Positions 10,001 through 18,200 of a stretch of DNA of 64,000 bases are shown one piece after another; positions within the stretch are counted from its first letter, which is position 1; each line of letters begins with the position of its first letter. The notes below the pieces were generated by a model. The model was not told the DNA's origin and made no database searches. It saw nothing but the letters and a program-made list of their open reading frames with translations. The DNA comes from Pseudoalteromonas apostichopi (GTDB lineage: Bacteria; Pseudomonadota; Gammaproteobacteria; Enterobacterales; Alteromonadaceae), in contig NZ_AP028065.1 in NCBI RefSeq assembly GCF_030297135.1, positions 2,046,001 to 2,110,000 of the forward strand. The letters run 5' to 3'. The position numbers and the translations under genes are program-made.

Positions 10001-11025
10001 TGTAACTGATGAGAAAACTGCTGTTGCTTAGGATCATAGCGATGCACACCATAACCATCGGTGCCCAACCAAATAATGCCTTGTGAATCTTGATAAAGAG
10101 ATAGGAGAAAGTCGCTAGTCAAGCCATTGGGGTTTTGCTTGTCATGGTCGTATCGAATGTATTGGTCTTGTAAGTCAGCATCTGCAGGTAAAAAGTATAG
10201 ACCTCGCCCGTAGCTTGTAAGCCAAAGGTTTTGCTGTTGGTCAATAAGGCTGTCAGTGATCCAGACACCATTTAACTGTTCGATTTGCTCACTGGTTTGC
10301 GTAAGTAAATCTAATGAATATAAGCCTTGCTTTGCACCAATAAGCAGTTTTTCATGATTCAACAATTTTAGATGCCAGAGCGGTGAAGTGATTTGAGTAT
10401 GTTGAGTAAATTGCTCTGTGCTTGGGTTAAATGAAATAAGTCCCATATCAGTGGCAAGCCAGATGAGTTCATCGGTAATAACAATGTCACGTACAAGCGG
10501 CAACTGCTGATCTATTTTGTATTGGAAATGTTCAAATTCTTGGTTTGATATATCAAAACGAGTTAACTTACCATGTTCGTGACCTAGCCAAAGAACATCA
10601 CCTTTAGCCAGTACCATTGACCAAATTTTATCTTCACTTAGTCCTGCCTCATTAGAAGTCGAATAAACCTCAAATTGGCCAGTCTCAGGATTGAGTTTAT
10701 TGAGTCCTTTGCTGGCGGTCGAAAACCACAGCTGATTATTACTGTCCTTGGCGCAGCCTGTGATCCAATTTCCAGAAATACTTTTATTATTGCTGTTAGC
10801 TTTGAAGCGTTTAAATTCATAACCATCAAAGCGGTTCAAACCTCCCTGTGTGGCAAACCATAAAAAGCCTTGCTGATCAGTTATGCTGCAAGTGATAGAG
10901 TTTTGACTTAGACCTTGTTGGCTATTAAAAGTAGCTAGGTGTAACGAGCGAGCATTAGCCTGCTTACATATCAAGGTGACGAGGCATAACAGTACAATAT
11001 TAAAAGAGAGTTTAAATGGCAGCAC
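7081..11025 (-). CDS. One-component hybrid two-component sensor/regulator (HTCS-like) with AraC output
   Basis: This 1314-residue protein combines a whole two-component system. After an N-terminal signal/anchor come repeated beta-propeller units (WFATQGGLNRFDG, WLGTDGYGVHRYD, WIGTRDGLNR, WLGSNQGLTRF, WVGTRAGLNK and others, residues about 30-650). A Y_Y_Y domain follows (about 690-760), then a transmembrane helix (about 770-795). Next come a HisKA domain with HELKTPLSL (H826), a HATPase, a receiver domain with SDVMMPN (D1101) and a C-terminal AraC-type helix-turn-helix ending GLSPKQYREKYQ. The start is GTG at 11025. In Bacteroidetes and some gammaproteobacteria such proteins sense glycans and activate adjacent utilisation genes. 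Here no glycan genes are adjacent, so its target is unknown. All catalytic residues look intact. Confidence 0.93.
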   Translation of the reverse strand: MLPFKLSFNIVLLCLVTLICKQANARSLHLATFNSQQGLSQNSITCSITDQQGFLWFATQGGLNRFDGYEFKRFKANSNNKSISGNWITGCAKDSNNQLWFSTASKGLNKLNPETGQFEVYSTSNEAGLSEDKIWSMVLAKGDVLWLGHEHGKLTRFDISNQEFEHFQYKIDQQLPLVRDIVITDELIWLATDMGLISFNPSTEQFTQHTQITSPLWHLKLLNHEKLLIGAKQGLYSLDLLTQTSEQIEQLNGVWITDSLIDQQQNLWLTSYGRGLYFLPADADLQDQYIRYDHDKQNPNGLTSDFLLSLYQDSQGIIWLGTDGYGVHRYDPKQQQFSHQLQTSQPNSLSHNFVRSIIKRANGEVWIGTRDGLNRQTAFGYQHYKNALPNNNIFALHEDANKQLWIGTYGGGLIKYLDSRDEFKAFTMQSHQLASDRVYAITSDKVGALWLGSNQGLTRFEPKSGKVTHYKHSDSQNSLANNTVFTLAYDSEEHSLWVGTRAGLNKLDITTKQFSLLDEQGSNGAGLSHNMVTSLLLNGDSVWVGTMQGLNQVNKHNFRVKQITEQQGLANDNIFDILADKQGMLWLATNGGLTRYNPTTEQMQQFLPEDGIQHQSFILGASFQADDGELFFGGINGYNHFYPEQLKLSHSPPTPVLTELLLNNRVIKSNHFDKQANTLASATQTFAFAKSAGVIGFKFSALKNGSTPKHYQFGYKLAGFDEQFLYTDASLRQINYPQLPAGNYKLLIKAKDQYGQWSDSKKLLTLTVVPPWWQSKLAYAIYFICALALTWLLLNSLYKRKLAEQEKQTEIELNKLKDQFLDNISHELKTPLSLILAPISQLQRSNTDPQAQNQLASIKRNCQRLLELINQLLQLSQRPSTAIYTVSPYSITTFLTDLVADFSALFEQKQLQFSFDDTTSTTCKINLAPEHAHSIFSNLISNALKYTPNGGKVDIQLDEVQQQLVFKITDTGVGIASEHQQSIFQRFTRVASSEPGSGIGLSLVKQLVEQYGGSISVSSKIAEGSCFTVSLPMVECAENQVNSITQLRNSQQTLLIVEDNKEMAELLLALFNAEFNCICAADGQQALDLCQSDLPELIISDVMMPNMNGYQLLAALRANPATSHIPVLLLSAKADTHSRLKGLDLLADDFLSKPFEPTLLVSRVKGLLNLRQILNQHLTAQLAAPLNSDTAAVTVQNKDYSFTEKLKQVVQAHYQDENFSVEQLASALCLSSRALQLKMKALYSQTPSDYLRNTRLEFAKKQLVDGHLAIGKVAEQAGFSSQSYFARSFKSYVGLSPKQYREKYQKRVEFRISE

Positions 11026-11144
11026 ACTGATCCATGTAGTTTTTAGTTCCTATATCGGGTTTATAATAAACTGCTTTTTAATCAATGTTAATATTGATTT
11101 TTAAACGAACTGATGAGATTTTAACTAATGGGTATCTTTTACTC

Positions 11145-11172
11145 TTGTGTTAATGAATTGCGTAAGTATAAT
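11145..11172 (+). promoter_or_regulatory. Promoter of tRNA-Trp (probably also secE-nusG)
   Basis: A perfect -10 box TATAAT (11167-11172) is preceded by TTGTGT (11145-11150) with a 16-base spacer. Transcription would start about nine bases before the mature tRNA. No intrinsic terminator separates the tRNA from secE, so read-through into secE-nusG is likely. Confidence 0.75.
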
Positions 11173-11187
11173 AGGCATCCACTTTGC

Positions 11188-11264
11188 AGGGGCGTAGTTC
11201 CAATTGGTAGAACAGCGGTCTCCAAAACCGACGGTTGGGAGTTCGAATCTCTCCGCCCCTGCCA
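11188..11264 (+). tRNA. tRNA-Trp (anticodon CCA)
   Basis: The 77-base gene folds as a standard cloverleaf. The acceptor stem AGGGGCG pairs with CGCCCCT, the anticodon is CCA at 11222-11224 in the loop CTCCAAA, the T-arm carries GTTCGAATC, and the 3' CCA is encoded. It is nearly identical to the E. coli tryptophan tRNA. It lies directly upstream of secE. Confidence 0.97.
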
Positions 11265-11345
11265 CTTTTTAAACAATGTGTGTTGAGTCTGAATTTAAAA
11301 ATCGGTTTAAACAAGTCAGTTTTTAAGTTTAGATTTTAATGGATT

Positions 11346-11367
11346 AACCCTGCCAGAGCGCAGGGTT
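11346..11367 (+). other. Hairpin in the secE leader
   Basis: AACCCTG and CAGGGTT form a 7-bp stem with an 8-base loop 30 bases before secE. It is not followed by a T-tract, so it is not a standard terminator. It may mark RNA processing of the tRNA-secE transcript; that role is a guess. Confidence 0.4.
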
Positions 11368-11396
11368 GTTGTGTCTGTAGTTAAGGTAAAAATATT

Positions 11397-11774
11397 ATGA
11401 GCACGAATGTAGAAACACCATCAAGTGCGATGGATTCAGTAAAGTGGATTGTAGCAATTGCGCTACTAGCAGGCGCAGTCGTTGGTAACCACATGTTTGC
11501 AGACCAATCTGTATTATTACGTGCTATTGGTGTAGTGGTTGCTGTTGCAGCTGGTTTAGGCATTGCCTCACTAACTGAAAAAGGTCGTACTTTTCTTGCG
11601 TTTGCAAAAGAGTCACGTATCGAAGTACGTAAAGTTGTGTGGCCAACTCGCCAAGAAACAACACATACGACATTAATTGTAATGGTTGCAACTGTGATTA
11701 TGGCACTTATCCTTTGGGGATTAGATGGCATTTTGTTCCGCGCAGTAGGCTTTTTAACTGGATTGGAGATCTAA
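11397..11774 (+). CDS. secE: Preprotein translocase subunit SecE
   Basis: SecE is the essential small subunit of the SecYEG channel in the inner membrane. The 125-residue protein has three predicted membrane segments (about 15-32, 38-56 and 90-113), as in E. coli SecE (127). The conserved amphipathic region RTFLAFAKESRIEVRKVVWPTRQET precedes the last helix. It is followed four bases later by nusG, the usual partner. The start at ATG 11397 has a weak AAGGTAAAAAT site upstream. Confidence 0.97.
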   Translation: MSTNVETPSSAMDSVKWIVAIALLAGAVVGNHMFADQSVLLRAIGVVVAVAAGLGIASLTEKGRTFLAFAKESRIEVRKVVWPTRQETTHTTLIVMVATVIMALILWGLDGILFRAVGFLTGLEI

Positions 11775-11778
11775 TCCC

Positions 11779-12336
11779 ATGTCGGATGAGAAGAACGAAA
11801 AGAAACTACGTTGGTACGTAGTGCAAGCTTTCTCTGGTTACGAGAAGCGTGTAGCACAAACTATTCTTGAGCACATCAAGATTGAAGGTTTGGAAGATAG
11901 TTTTGGTGAAGTATTAGTACCAACTGAAGAAGTTGTTGAGATGCGCGCTGGTCAAAAGCGTAAATCTGAGCGCAAATTCTTCCCAGGTTATGTACTAGTT
12001 CAAATGGACATGAACGATGCAAGCTGGCACTTAGTGAACAGCACAGCACGTGTTATGGGCTTCATTGGTGGTACGTCTGATCGTCCAGCTCCAATCAGCC
12101 AAAAAGAAGCTGATCGCATCTTGAACCGTCTGCAAGAGAACTCTGAAGCGCCTAAGCCTGCAACATTATTTGAACCAGGTGAAGTTGTTCGTGTTATCGA
12201 TGGTCCATTTGCTGACTTCAGCGGTGTTGTGGAAGAAGTTGATTACGAGAAGAGCCGCGTAAAAGTGTCTGTTCTTATCTTCGGTCGTTCGACACCTGTT
12301 GACCTTGAATTCGGTCAAGTTGAGCAAGACAAGTAA
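11779..12336 (+). CDS. nusG: Transcription termination/antitermination factor NusG
   Basis: NusG binds RNA polymerase and links it to Rho, to the S10/NusE antitermination complex and to ribosomes. The 185-residue product has the NGN domain (RWYVVQAFSGYEKRVAQ at the start, FFPGYVLVQM in the middle) and a C-terminal KOW domain beginning EPGEVVRVIDGPFADFSGVV. Length fits the family (E. coli 181). It forms the secE-nusG pair and is followed by a strong terminator. Confidence 0.97.
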   Translation: MSDEKNEKKLRWYVVQAFSGYEKRVAQTILEHIKIEGLEDSFGEVLVPTEEVVEMRAGQKRKSERKFFPGYVLVQMDMNDASWHLVNSTARVMGFIGGTSDRPAPISQKEADRILNRLQENSEAPKPATLFEPGEVVRVIDGPFADFSGVVEEVDYEKSRVKVSVLIFGRSTPVDLEFGQVEQDK

Positions 12337-12386
12337 GTAAGAAATTAAAGCTGCCAAAATTGTTTAATATTTTGGCAATAAGCTTG

Positions 12387-12425
12387 AAAAAGGCCGCTGA
12401 TTAACTTATAATCAGCGGCCTTTTT
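12387..12425 (+). terminator. Intrinsic terminator after nusG
   Basis: GGCCGCTGAT and ATCAGCGGCC form a perfect 10-bp stem, extended by two A-T pairs, with flanking A and T tracts (TTTTT at 12421-12425). This ends the secE-nusG unit, and the symmetric tracts could work in both directions. Confidence 0.92.
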
Positions 12426-12484
12426 GTGTTAGGGCAAGTTATAACTTGTTTTATCACTAAAAAGTGAGAACCAATTTTTAAACT

Positions 12485-12531
12485 GGGAAGCCGTTAGAGT
12501 ACGCGTCCTCGCGCGCACAAGGCTATGACCC
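12485..12531 (+). promoter_or_regulatory. Candidate L1-binding leader of rplKA
   Basis: GGG (12485-12487) and GCC (12490-12492) can pair with CCC (12529-12531) and GGC (12521-12523). This leaves an asymmetric internal loop of AA opposite TATGA, enclosing a GC-rich hairpin. This resembles the 23S rRNA site bound by L1, which in gammaproteobacteria represses the rplK-rplA mRNA. The position, 20 bases before rplK, fits. Confidence 0.6.
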
Positions 12532-12550
12532 ACCAAATGAGGTATTTATT

Positions 12551-12979
12551 ATGGCTAAAAAAGTTGAAGCTATTATCAAGCTACAAGTTGCCGCTGGTAT
12601 GGCTAACCCTAGTCCTCCAGTAGGTCCAGCACTAGGTCAACACGGTGTAAACATCATGGAATTCTGTAAAGCGTTCAACGCACGTACAGAGTCTATCGAA
12701 AAAGGCGCTCCAGTTCCTGTAGTGATCTCTGTTTACGGTGACCGTTCTTTCACGTTCGACATGAAAACTCCACCGGCTGCTTACTTACTTAAGAAAGCTG
12801 CAGGTATCAAATCAGGTTCTGGCCGTCCTAACACTGAAAAAGTGGGTACAGTAACTCGTGCTCAACTTGAAGAAATCGTTGAGACAAAACGACCTGACCT
12901 TACAGCGGCTGATATGGACGCTGCAGTTCGCACTATCGCAGGTTCTGCGCGTGCGATGGGCTTGAACGTAGAGGACTAA
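12551..12979 (+). CDS. rplK: 50S ribosomal protein L11
   Basis: L11 sits at the GTPase-associated centre of the large subunit and is needed for RelA activation. The 142-residue length equals that of E. coli. The N-terminal IKLQVAAGMANPSPPVGPALGQHGVNI motif and the C-terminal rRNA-binding end are intact. It is followed four bases later by rplA, and translation of both is probably under L1 feedback through the leader just upstream. Confidence 0.98.
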   Translation: MAKKVEAIIKLQVAAGMANPSPPVGPALGQHGVNIMEFCKAFNARTESIEKGAPVPVVISVYGDRSFTFDMKTPPAAYLLKKAAGIKSGSGRPNTEKVGTVTRAQLEEIVETKRPDLTAADMDAAVRTIAGSARAMGLNVED

Positions 12980-12983
12980 GATA

Positions 12984-13688
12984 ATGGCAAAATTAACTAA
13001 ACGTATGCGTACAATCCGCGAAAAAGTGGATGCGACTAAAGATTACGAAATCAACGAAGCAGTTGCTCTTTTAAAAGAGTTAGCGACAGCTAAATTCGTA
13101 GAAAGTGTTGACGTTGCTGTTAACCTTGGTATCGATGCTCGTAAATCTGACCAAAACGTACGTGGTGCAACTGTACTACCTAACGGTACTGGTCGTGAAG
13201 TTCGTGTTGCTGTATTCACACAAGGCGCTAACGCAGATGCTGCGAAAGAAGCTGGTGCTGAATTAGTGGGTATGGAAGATCTTGCTGAACAAGTTAAGAA
13301 AGGCGAGATGAACTTTGACGTTGTTGTTGCATCTCCAGACGCTATGCGTGTTGTTGGTCAACTAGGTCAAATCTTAGGTCCACGTGGTCTAATGCCAAAC
13401 CCTAAAACTGGTACTGTAACGCCTAACGTTGCAGAAGCAGTTAAAAATGCGAAAGCAGGTCAAGTTCGTTACCGTAACGACAAGAACGGTATCATCCATA
13501 CTACTATCGGTAAGGTTGATTTCACTGCTGAGCAACTTCAACAAAACCTTGAAGCTCTTATTGTTGCGCTTAAGAAGGCTAAACCTTCTCAAGCAAAAGG
13601 TACTTACGTGAAGAAAGTAACTATCTCTACAACAATGGGCGCAGGTGTTGCTGTTGACCAAAACTCTCTAAGCACAGTTGTTGCTTAA
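12984..13688 (+). CDS. rplA: 50S ribosomal protein L1
   Basis: L1 forms the mobile L1 stalk at the E site and also represses its own mRNA. The 234 residues match the E. coli length. Conserved segments include VDVAVNLGIDARKSDQNVRG, GQLGQILGPRGLMPNPKTGTVT and the end STTMGAGVAVD. It is the second gene of rplKA, and a hairpin that doubles as part of the next promoter follows it. Confidence 0.98.
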   Translation: MAKLTKRMRTIREKVDATKDYEINEAVALLKELATAKFVESVDVAVNLGIDARKSDQNVRGATVLPNGTGREVRVAVFTQGANADAAKEAGAELVGMEDLAEQVKKGEMNFDVVVASPDAMRVVGQLGQILGPRGLMPNPKTGTVTPNVAEAVKNAKAGQVRYRNDKNGIIHTTIGKVDFTAEQLQQNLEALIVALKKAKPSQAKGTYVKKVTISTTMGAGVAVDQNSLSTVVA

Positions 13689-13695
13689 TTAAGAG

Positions 13696-13724
13696 TTTAC
13701 ATGGCGCGAAATTTGAACTATAAT
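13696..13724 (+). promoter_or_regulatory. Promoter for rplJL-rpoBC
   Basis: TTTACA (13696-13701), a 17-base spacer and a perfect TATAAT (13719-13724) make a near-consensus sigma-70 promoter. It corresponds in place to the E. coli L10 promoter between rplA and rplJ. The spacer and -10 box overlap the hairpin at 13702-13733. Confidence 0.8.
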
Positions 13725-13737
13725 TTTGCGCCATTTT
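13702..13737 (+). terminator. Hairpin after rplA overlapping the rplJ promoter
   Basis: TGGCGCGAAAT (13702-13712) pairs with ATTTTGCGCCA (13723-13733) with one G-U pair, followed by TTTTGTTG. This looks like a partial intrinsic terminator for rplKA that shares its bases with the promoter spacer and -10 element of rplJ. Confidence 0.6.
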
Positions 13738-13799
13738 GTTGAGAAAGTTAATTTCAAAACAAGTAAAGAATTCGGGTTGAAGTCCATAATTTCGTAATG

Positions 13800-13960
13800 C
13801 TCTCGGGTAAAAACGATAAATTGGGCTTCCGTCCAAGACCGTAGGCGGCTTCGGCCTTAATATTTTACCTACGTAGACGGTGTGAATCCCCAGATAGATT
13901 TTTCCTAATCTTCTGGCTCTCGCCGTAAAAAGCATCTCCATCTTAGATGGGGAAGAGTAG
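13800..13960 (+). promoter_or_regulatory. L10(L12)4 ribosomal protein leader of rplJL
   Basis: The segment has the L10 leader architecture: CCGTC (13829-13833) pairs with GACGG (13876-13880), and GTAGG (13841-13845) pairs with CCTAC (13868-13872). Between them lies GGCTTCGGCC, with a kink-turn-like CCAAGACC nearby. In enteric bacteria the L10-L7/L12 complex binds this mRNA leader to repress rplJL translation. The rest of the 319-base gap up to rplJ is leader RNA with further stems (for example CATCTCCATC/GATGGGG). Confidence 0.85.
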
Positions 13961-14007
13961 AACAGGGAAGCCAATTTCGGCAACCCATTAAACCAGGAGT
14001 AACACCC

Positions 14008-14502
14008 ATGGCTTTAAATCTTCAAGGCAAAAAAGCAATTGTTGCTGAAGTCAACGAAGCAGCCACTGGTGCTCTTTCTGCAGTTGTTGCAGATTCTCGT
14101 GGTGTAACAGTTGGTGCTATCACTGCCCTTCGTAAAGAAGCTCGTGAAGCTGGTGTATGGATGAAAGTTGTTCGTAACACTTTAGCTAAACGTGCTATTG
14201 AAGGTACAGATTTTGAGTGCCTTTCTGACTCACTTGTTGGTCCAAGCTTAATCGCTTTCTCTTCAGAGCACCCAGGTGCTGCTGCGCGTATCTTCAAAGA
14301 TTTCGCGAAGAAGAACGAGAAATTCGAAGTTAAGACGGCTGCATTTGAAGGTAACGTAGTAGACGCAGCTATGCTAGCAACTCTACCTACTTACGACGAA
14401 GCTGTTGCACGCTTAATGAGCGCTATGAAAGAAGCGTCTGCAGGTAAATTGTGTAAAACAATTGAAGCAGTACGTGTACAGAAAGAAGAGCAAGCTGCTT
14501 AA
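14008..14502 (+). CDS. rplJ: 50S ribosomal protein L10
   Basis: L10 anchors the L7/L12 dimers to the stalk base and is the autogenous repressor of its operon. The 164 residues compare with 165 in E. coli. Recognisable segments are GVTVGAITALRKEAREAGVWMKVVRNTLAKRA and the C-terminal helix that binds L12. The start has the ribosome site AGGAGT. It is preceded by the L10 leader and followed 81 bases on by rplL. Confidence 0.98.
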   Translation: MALNLQGKKAIVAEVNEAATGALSAVVADSRGVTVGAITALRKEAREAGVWMKVVRNTLAKRAIEGTDFECLSDSLVGPSLIAFSSEHPGAAARIFKDFAKKNEKFEVKTAAFEGNVVDAAMLATLPTYDEAVARLMSAMKEASAGKLCKTIEAVRVQKEEQAA

Positions 14503-14583
14503 TTTTAAGCTGTTTTTTTGTTCACTTTCGGTGTAATATTTTTTTTGGGCTATATTTAGTCCGTAATAATTAGGAAATTTGTA

Positions 14584-14946
14584 ATGTCTGTAACTAAAGA
14601 CCAAATCCTTGATGCTATTGCTGAAATGTCAGTAATGGACGTTGTTGCTCTAGTTGAAGCAATGGAAGAAAAATTCGGCGTAACTGCAGCAGCTGCTGTT
14701 GTTGCTGGTCCTGCTGCTGAAGCAGCTGAAGAAAAGACTGAGTTCGACGTAATCCTTACTGGCGCTGGCGCTAACAAGGTTGCAGCTATCAAAGCTGTAC
14801 GTGGTGCTACTGGTCTTGGCCTTAAAGAAGCTAAAGCACTTGTTGAAGCAGCTCCTGCACCTATCAAAGAAGGTGTATCTAAAGAAGAAGCTGAAGCACT
14901 TGCAAAAGACCTTACTGAAGCTGGTGCTGAAGTTGAGGTTAAGTAA
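14584..14946 (+). CDS. rplL: 50S ribosomal protein L7/L12
   Basis: This is the multi-copy stalk protein that recruits the translational GTPases. The 120 residues (E. coli 121) show the N-terminal dimerisation helix, the Ala/Val-rich hinge at about residues 36-50, and the C-terminal domain (KTEFDVILTGAGANKVAAIK, GLGLKEAKALVE). Its codons are strongly biased, as expected for a highly expressed gene. It ends shortly before the rplL-rpoB attenuator. Confidence 0.98.
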   Translation: MSVTKDQILDAIAEMSVMDVVALVEAMEEKFGVTAAAAVVAGPAAEAAEEKTEFDVILTGAGANKVAAIKAVRGATGLGLKEAKALVEAAPAPIKEGVSKEEAEALAKDLTEAGAEVEVK

Positions 14947-14987
14947 TCTAGCTTACGCTAGGTTCGCTGCCTGAGTAATCAGGCAAG

Positions 14988-15018
14988 GGCTGGTGATTAT
15001 TTAATCACCGGCCTTTTT
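14988..15018 (+). terminator. rplL-rpoB attenuator
   Basis: GGCTGGTGATTA and TAATCACCGGCC form a 12-bp stem with one G-U pair, followed by TTTTT. In E. coli a partial terminator at this place lowers rpoBC expression relative to the ribosomal proteins, and the position here is the same. Confidence 0.88.
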
Positions 15019-15122
15019 GCGCTATGGAGCGATGCAATCCTGTAACGCAAATAAAATCTAATTTTCTCTTTACTTTCAAGTTGTTACCTTAATCGGTGTT
15101 GAAAGTGGCAGAGCAAAATAGA

Positions 15123-15185
15123 ACAACAATTTAATGTTGTACATCTTGGCATAGATGCCAGTTAAGTCTGTTCTTACAAGAACAG
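15123..15185 (+). other. Tandem hairpins in the rpoB 5' untranslated region
   Basis: Three short inverted repeats lie in a row: ACAACA/TGTTGT (15123-15140), TTGGCAT/ATGCCAG (about 15146-15161) and CTGTTCT/AGAACAG with a TACA loop (15168-15185). None has a T-tract. They may be RNA processing sites, since RNase III cuts between rplL and rpoB in E. coli. The function is inferred. Confidence 0.5.
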
Positions 15186-15218
15186 GTCGGGTCAAAGATC
15201 AGCAAGCTGAGGAACCCC

Positions 15219-18200
15219 ATGGCTTACTCTTATTCTGAAAAGAAACGTATCCGTAAGGATTTTGGTAAACGTCCACAAGTTTTGGATATACCTTTCTTAC
15301 TGTCGACGCAGTTAGAATCGTTTAAAAAATTCTTAGTCCCTGACGCTGATGGCGATCACGGTTTGGAAGCTGCATTCCGTTCTGTGTTTCCTATCAAAAG
15401 CTACTCGGGAAATTCTGAGCTTCAATACGTAAGTTATCGTATTGGTGAGCCAGTATTCGATGTAAAAGAATGTCAAATTCGCGGTGTGACTTATTCTGCT
15501 CCACTTCGCGTAAAATTGCGTCTTGTGGTGATGGACAAAGAAGCACCAGGCACAGTTAAAGACATTAAAGAGCAAGAAGTTTACATGGGCGAAATTCCGC
15601 TCATGACTGATACCGGTACCTTTGTTATCAATGGTACAGAGCGTGTTATCGTTTCTCAGCTACACCGTAGCCCTGGTGTATTCTTTGATAACGACCGCGG
15701 TAAAACTCACTCGTCAGGTAAAGTGCTTTATAACGCGCGTGTAATTCCTTACCGTGGTTCATGGTTAGACTTCGAGTTTGATGCAAAAGATAACCTTTAT
15801 GTACGTATTGACCGTCGTCGTAAATTACCGGCGTCAATCATCTTACGTGCACTAGAGTACTCAACGGATGAAATCCTAGAGATATTCTTCGATACAACTA
15901 CGTTTGAAGTTGCTGACGGTAAAGTTCTTATGGAACTTGTTCCTTCGCGCTTACGTGGTGAAACTGCCGCTTTTGATATCAAAGGCGAAGACGGTGAAGT
16001 CCTTGTTGAAGCGGGTCGTCGTATTACTGCGCGTCACATCAAGAACATCGAGAAAAAAGGTATTAACCAATTAGAAGTACCGCATGAGTACATCATTGGT
16101 CGTGTTGTAGCTAAAAACTATGTTGATGAGTCAACAGGTGAGATCATCGCAAACGCGAATGACGAGCTATCACTTGAGCTAATGGCTGAATTGGTTAAAG
16201 CAGGTCACACTAAGATTGATACTCTATATATCAACGAAGTTGACAGCGGCGCCTACATGTCAGATACATTACGTATCGACACAACAAGCAACCGTTTAGA
16301 AGCATTAGTAGAAATTTATCGCATGATGCGCCCAGGCGAGCCACCGACGAAAGACGCGGCTGAAGCCTTATTTGATAACTTGTTCTTCTCTGACGAGCGT
16401 TACGATTTATCAACAGTTGGTCGTATGAAGTTCAATAGCCGTGTAGGTTATGACTCAGATACTGGCCCTGGCACATTATCGAAAGAAGACATCGTAGCTG
16501 TTATGAAAGTGCTTATCGCTATTCGTAACGGTGTTGGCGATGTTGATGATATCGACCACTTAGGCAACCGTCGTATCCGTAGTGTTGGCGAAATGGCTGA
16601 GAACCAATTCCGCGTTGGTCTAGTACGTGTTGAGCGTGCTGTACGTGAGCGTTTAAGCTTAGGTGACCTTGACGCTGTAATGCCACAAGATCTTATTAAC
16701 GCTAAGCCTATTTCGGCAGCGGTTAAAGAGTTCTTTGGTTCATCTCAGTTATCACAGTTCATGGACCAAAATAACCCGCTTTCAGAAGTAACGCATAAGC
16801 GTCGTATTTCTGCATTAGGTCCGGGTGGTTTAACACGTGAACGCGCTGGCTTCGAAGTTCGAGACGTTCACGTAACTCACTATGGTCGTGTATGTCCAAT
16901 CGAAACGCCTGAGGGTCCAAACATCGGTCTAATTAACTCACTGTCTACGTACGCACGTACTAATGACTATGGTTTCTTAGAAACACCTTACCGTAAAGTG
17001 GTAAACGGTGTAGTTACTGATGAAGTAGATTACTTATCAGCCATTGAAGAAGGTCAGTTTGTTATCGCTCAGGCGAACTCAAACTTGAACGAAAACAATG
17101 AGTTTGTTGATGAACTAATTCCATGTCGTCACAAAGGTGAATCAACCTTTATGGGCAAAATGGACCAACAATATATGGACGTATCACCACAACAGGTGAT
17201 CTCTGTAGCGGCAGCACTTATCCCGTTCCTAGAACACGATGATGCTAACCGTGCATTGATGGGTTCAAACATGCAACGTCAAGCCGTACCAACTCTTATC
17301 GCGGACAAACCGCTGGTAGGTACAGGTATCGAGCTTACACTAGCGAAAGACTCTGGTGTAACTATCGTTGCTAAGCGTGGTGGTGAAGTAATGTATGCGG
17401 ATGCAAGCCGCATCGTTGTAAATGTACATGAAGATGAGCGTGTCCCTGGTGAAGCGGGCATCGATATTTACAACCTTACTAAATACACTCGCTCAAACCA
17501 AAATACATGTATTAACCAAAAACCAACTTGTATGGTTGGTGAGCCGGTAACACGTGGTGACGTATTAGCAGATGGTCCTTCGACTGACCTTGGTGACTTA
17601 GCACTTGGTCAAAACCTTCGCGTGGCATTCATGCCATGGAACGGTTATAACTTCGAGGATTCAATCCTACTATCAGAGCGCGTAGTTCAAGAAGATCGTC
17701 TAACGACTATCCACATTCAAGAACTACAATGTATCGCACGTGATACTAAATTAGGTCCAGAAGAGATCACAGCAGATATTCCTAACGTAGGTGAATCTGC
17801 ACTAGGCAAGCTTGATGAGTCAGGCGTTGTTTATATCGGTGCTGAAGTTAAAGGCGGCGATATCCTAGTAGGTAAAGTGACTCCGAAAGGCGAAACGCAA
17901 TTAACACCAGAAGAAAAGCTACTACGTGCTATCTTCGGTGAGAAAGCGTCAGACGTTAAAGACAGCTCTTTACGCGTACCAAACTCTGTAACTGGTACTG
18001 TAATCGACGTACAAGTTTTCACCCGTGACGGTGTTGAAAAAGATAAGCGTGCGTTAGAAGTTGAAGACATGCAGCTTCGCGAAGCGAAGAAAGACTTCAA
18101 CGAAGAGTTCCGTATCTTAGAAGCAGGCGTATTAGAGCGTGCTCGTAAGTTACTTGTTGACGCTGGTCTGAACGCAGATTCAATTGCAGCACTAAATGCT

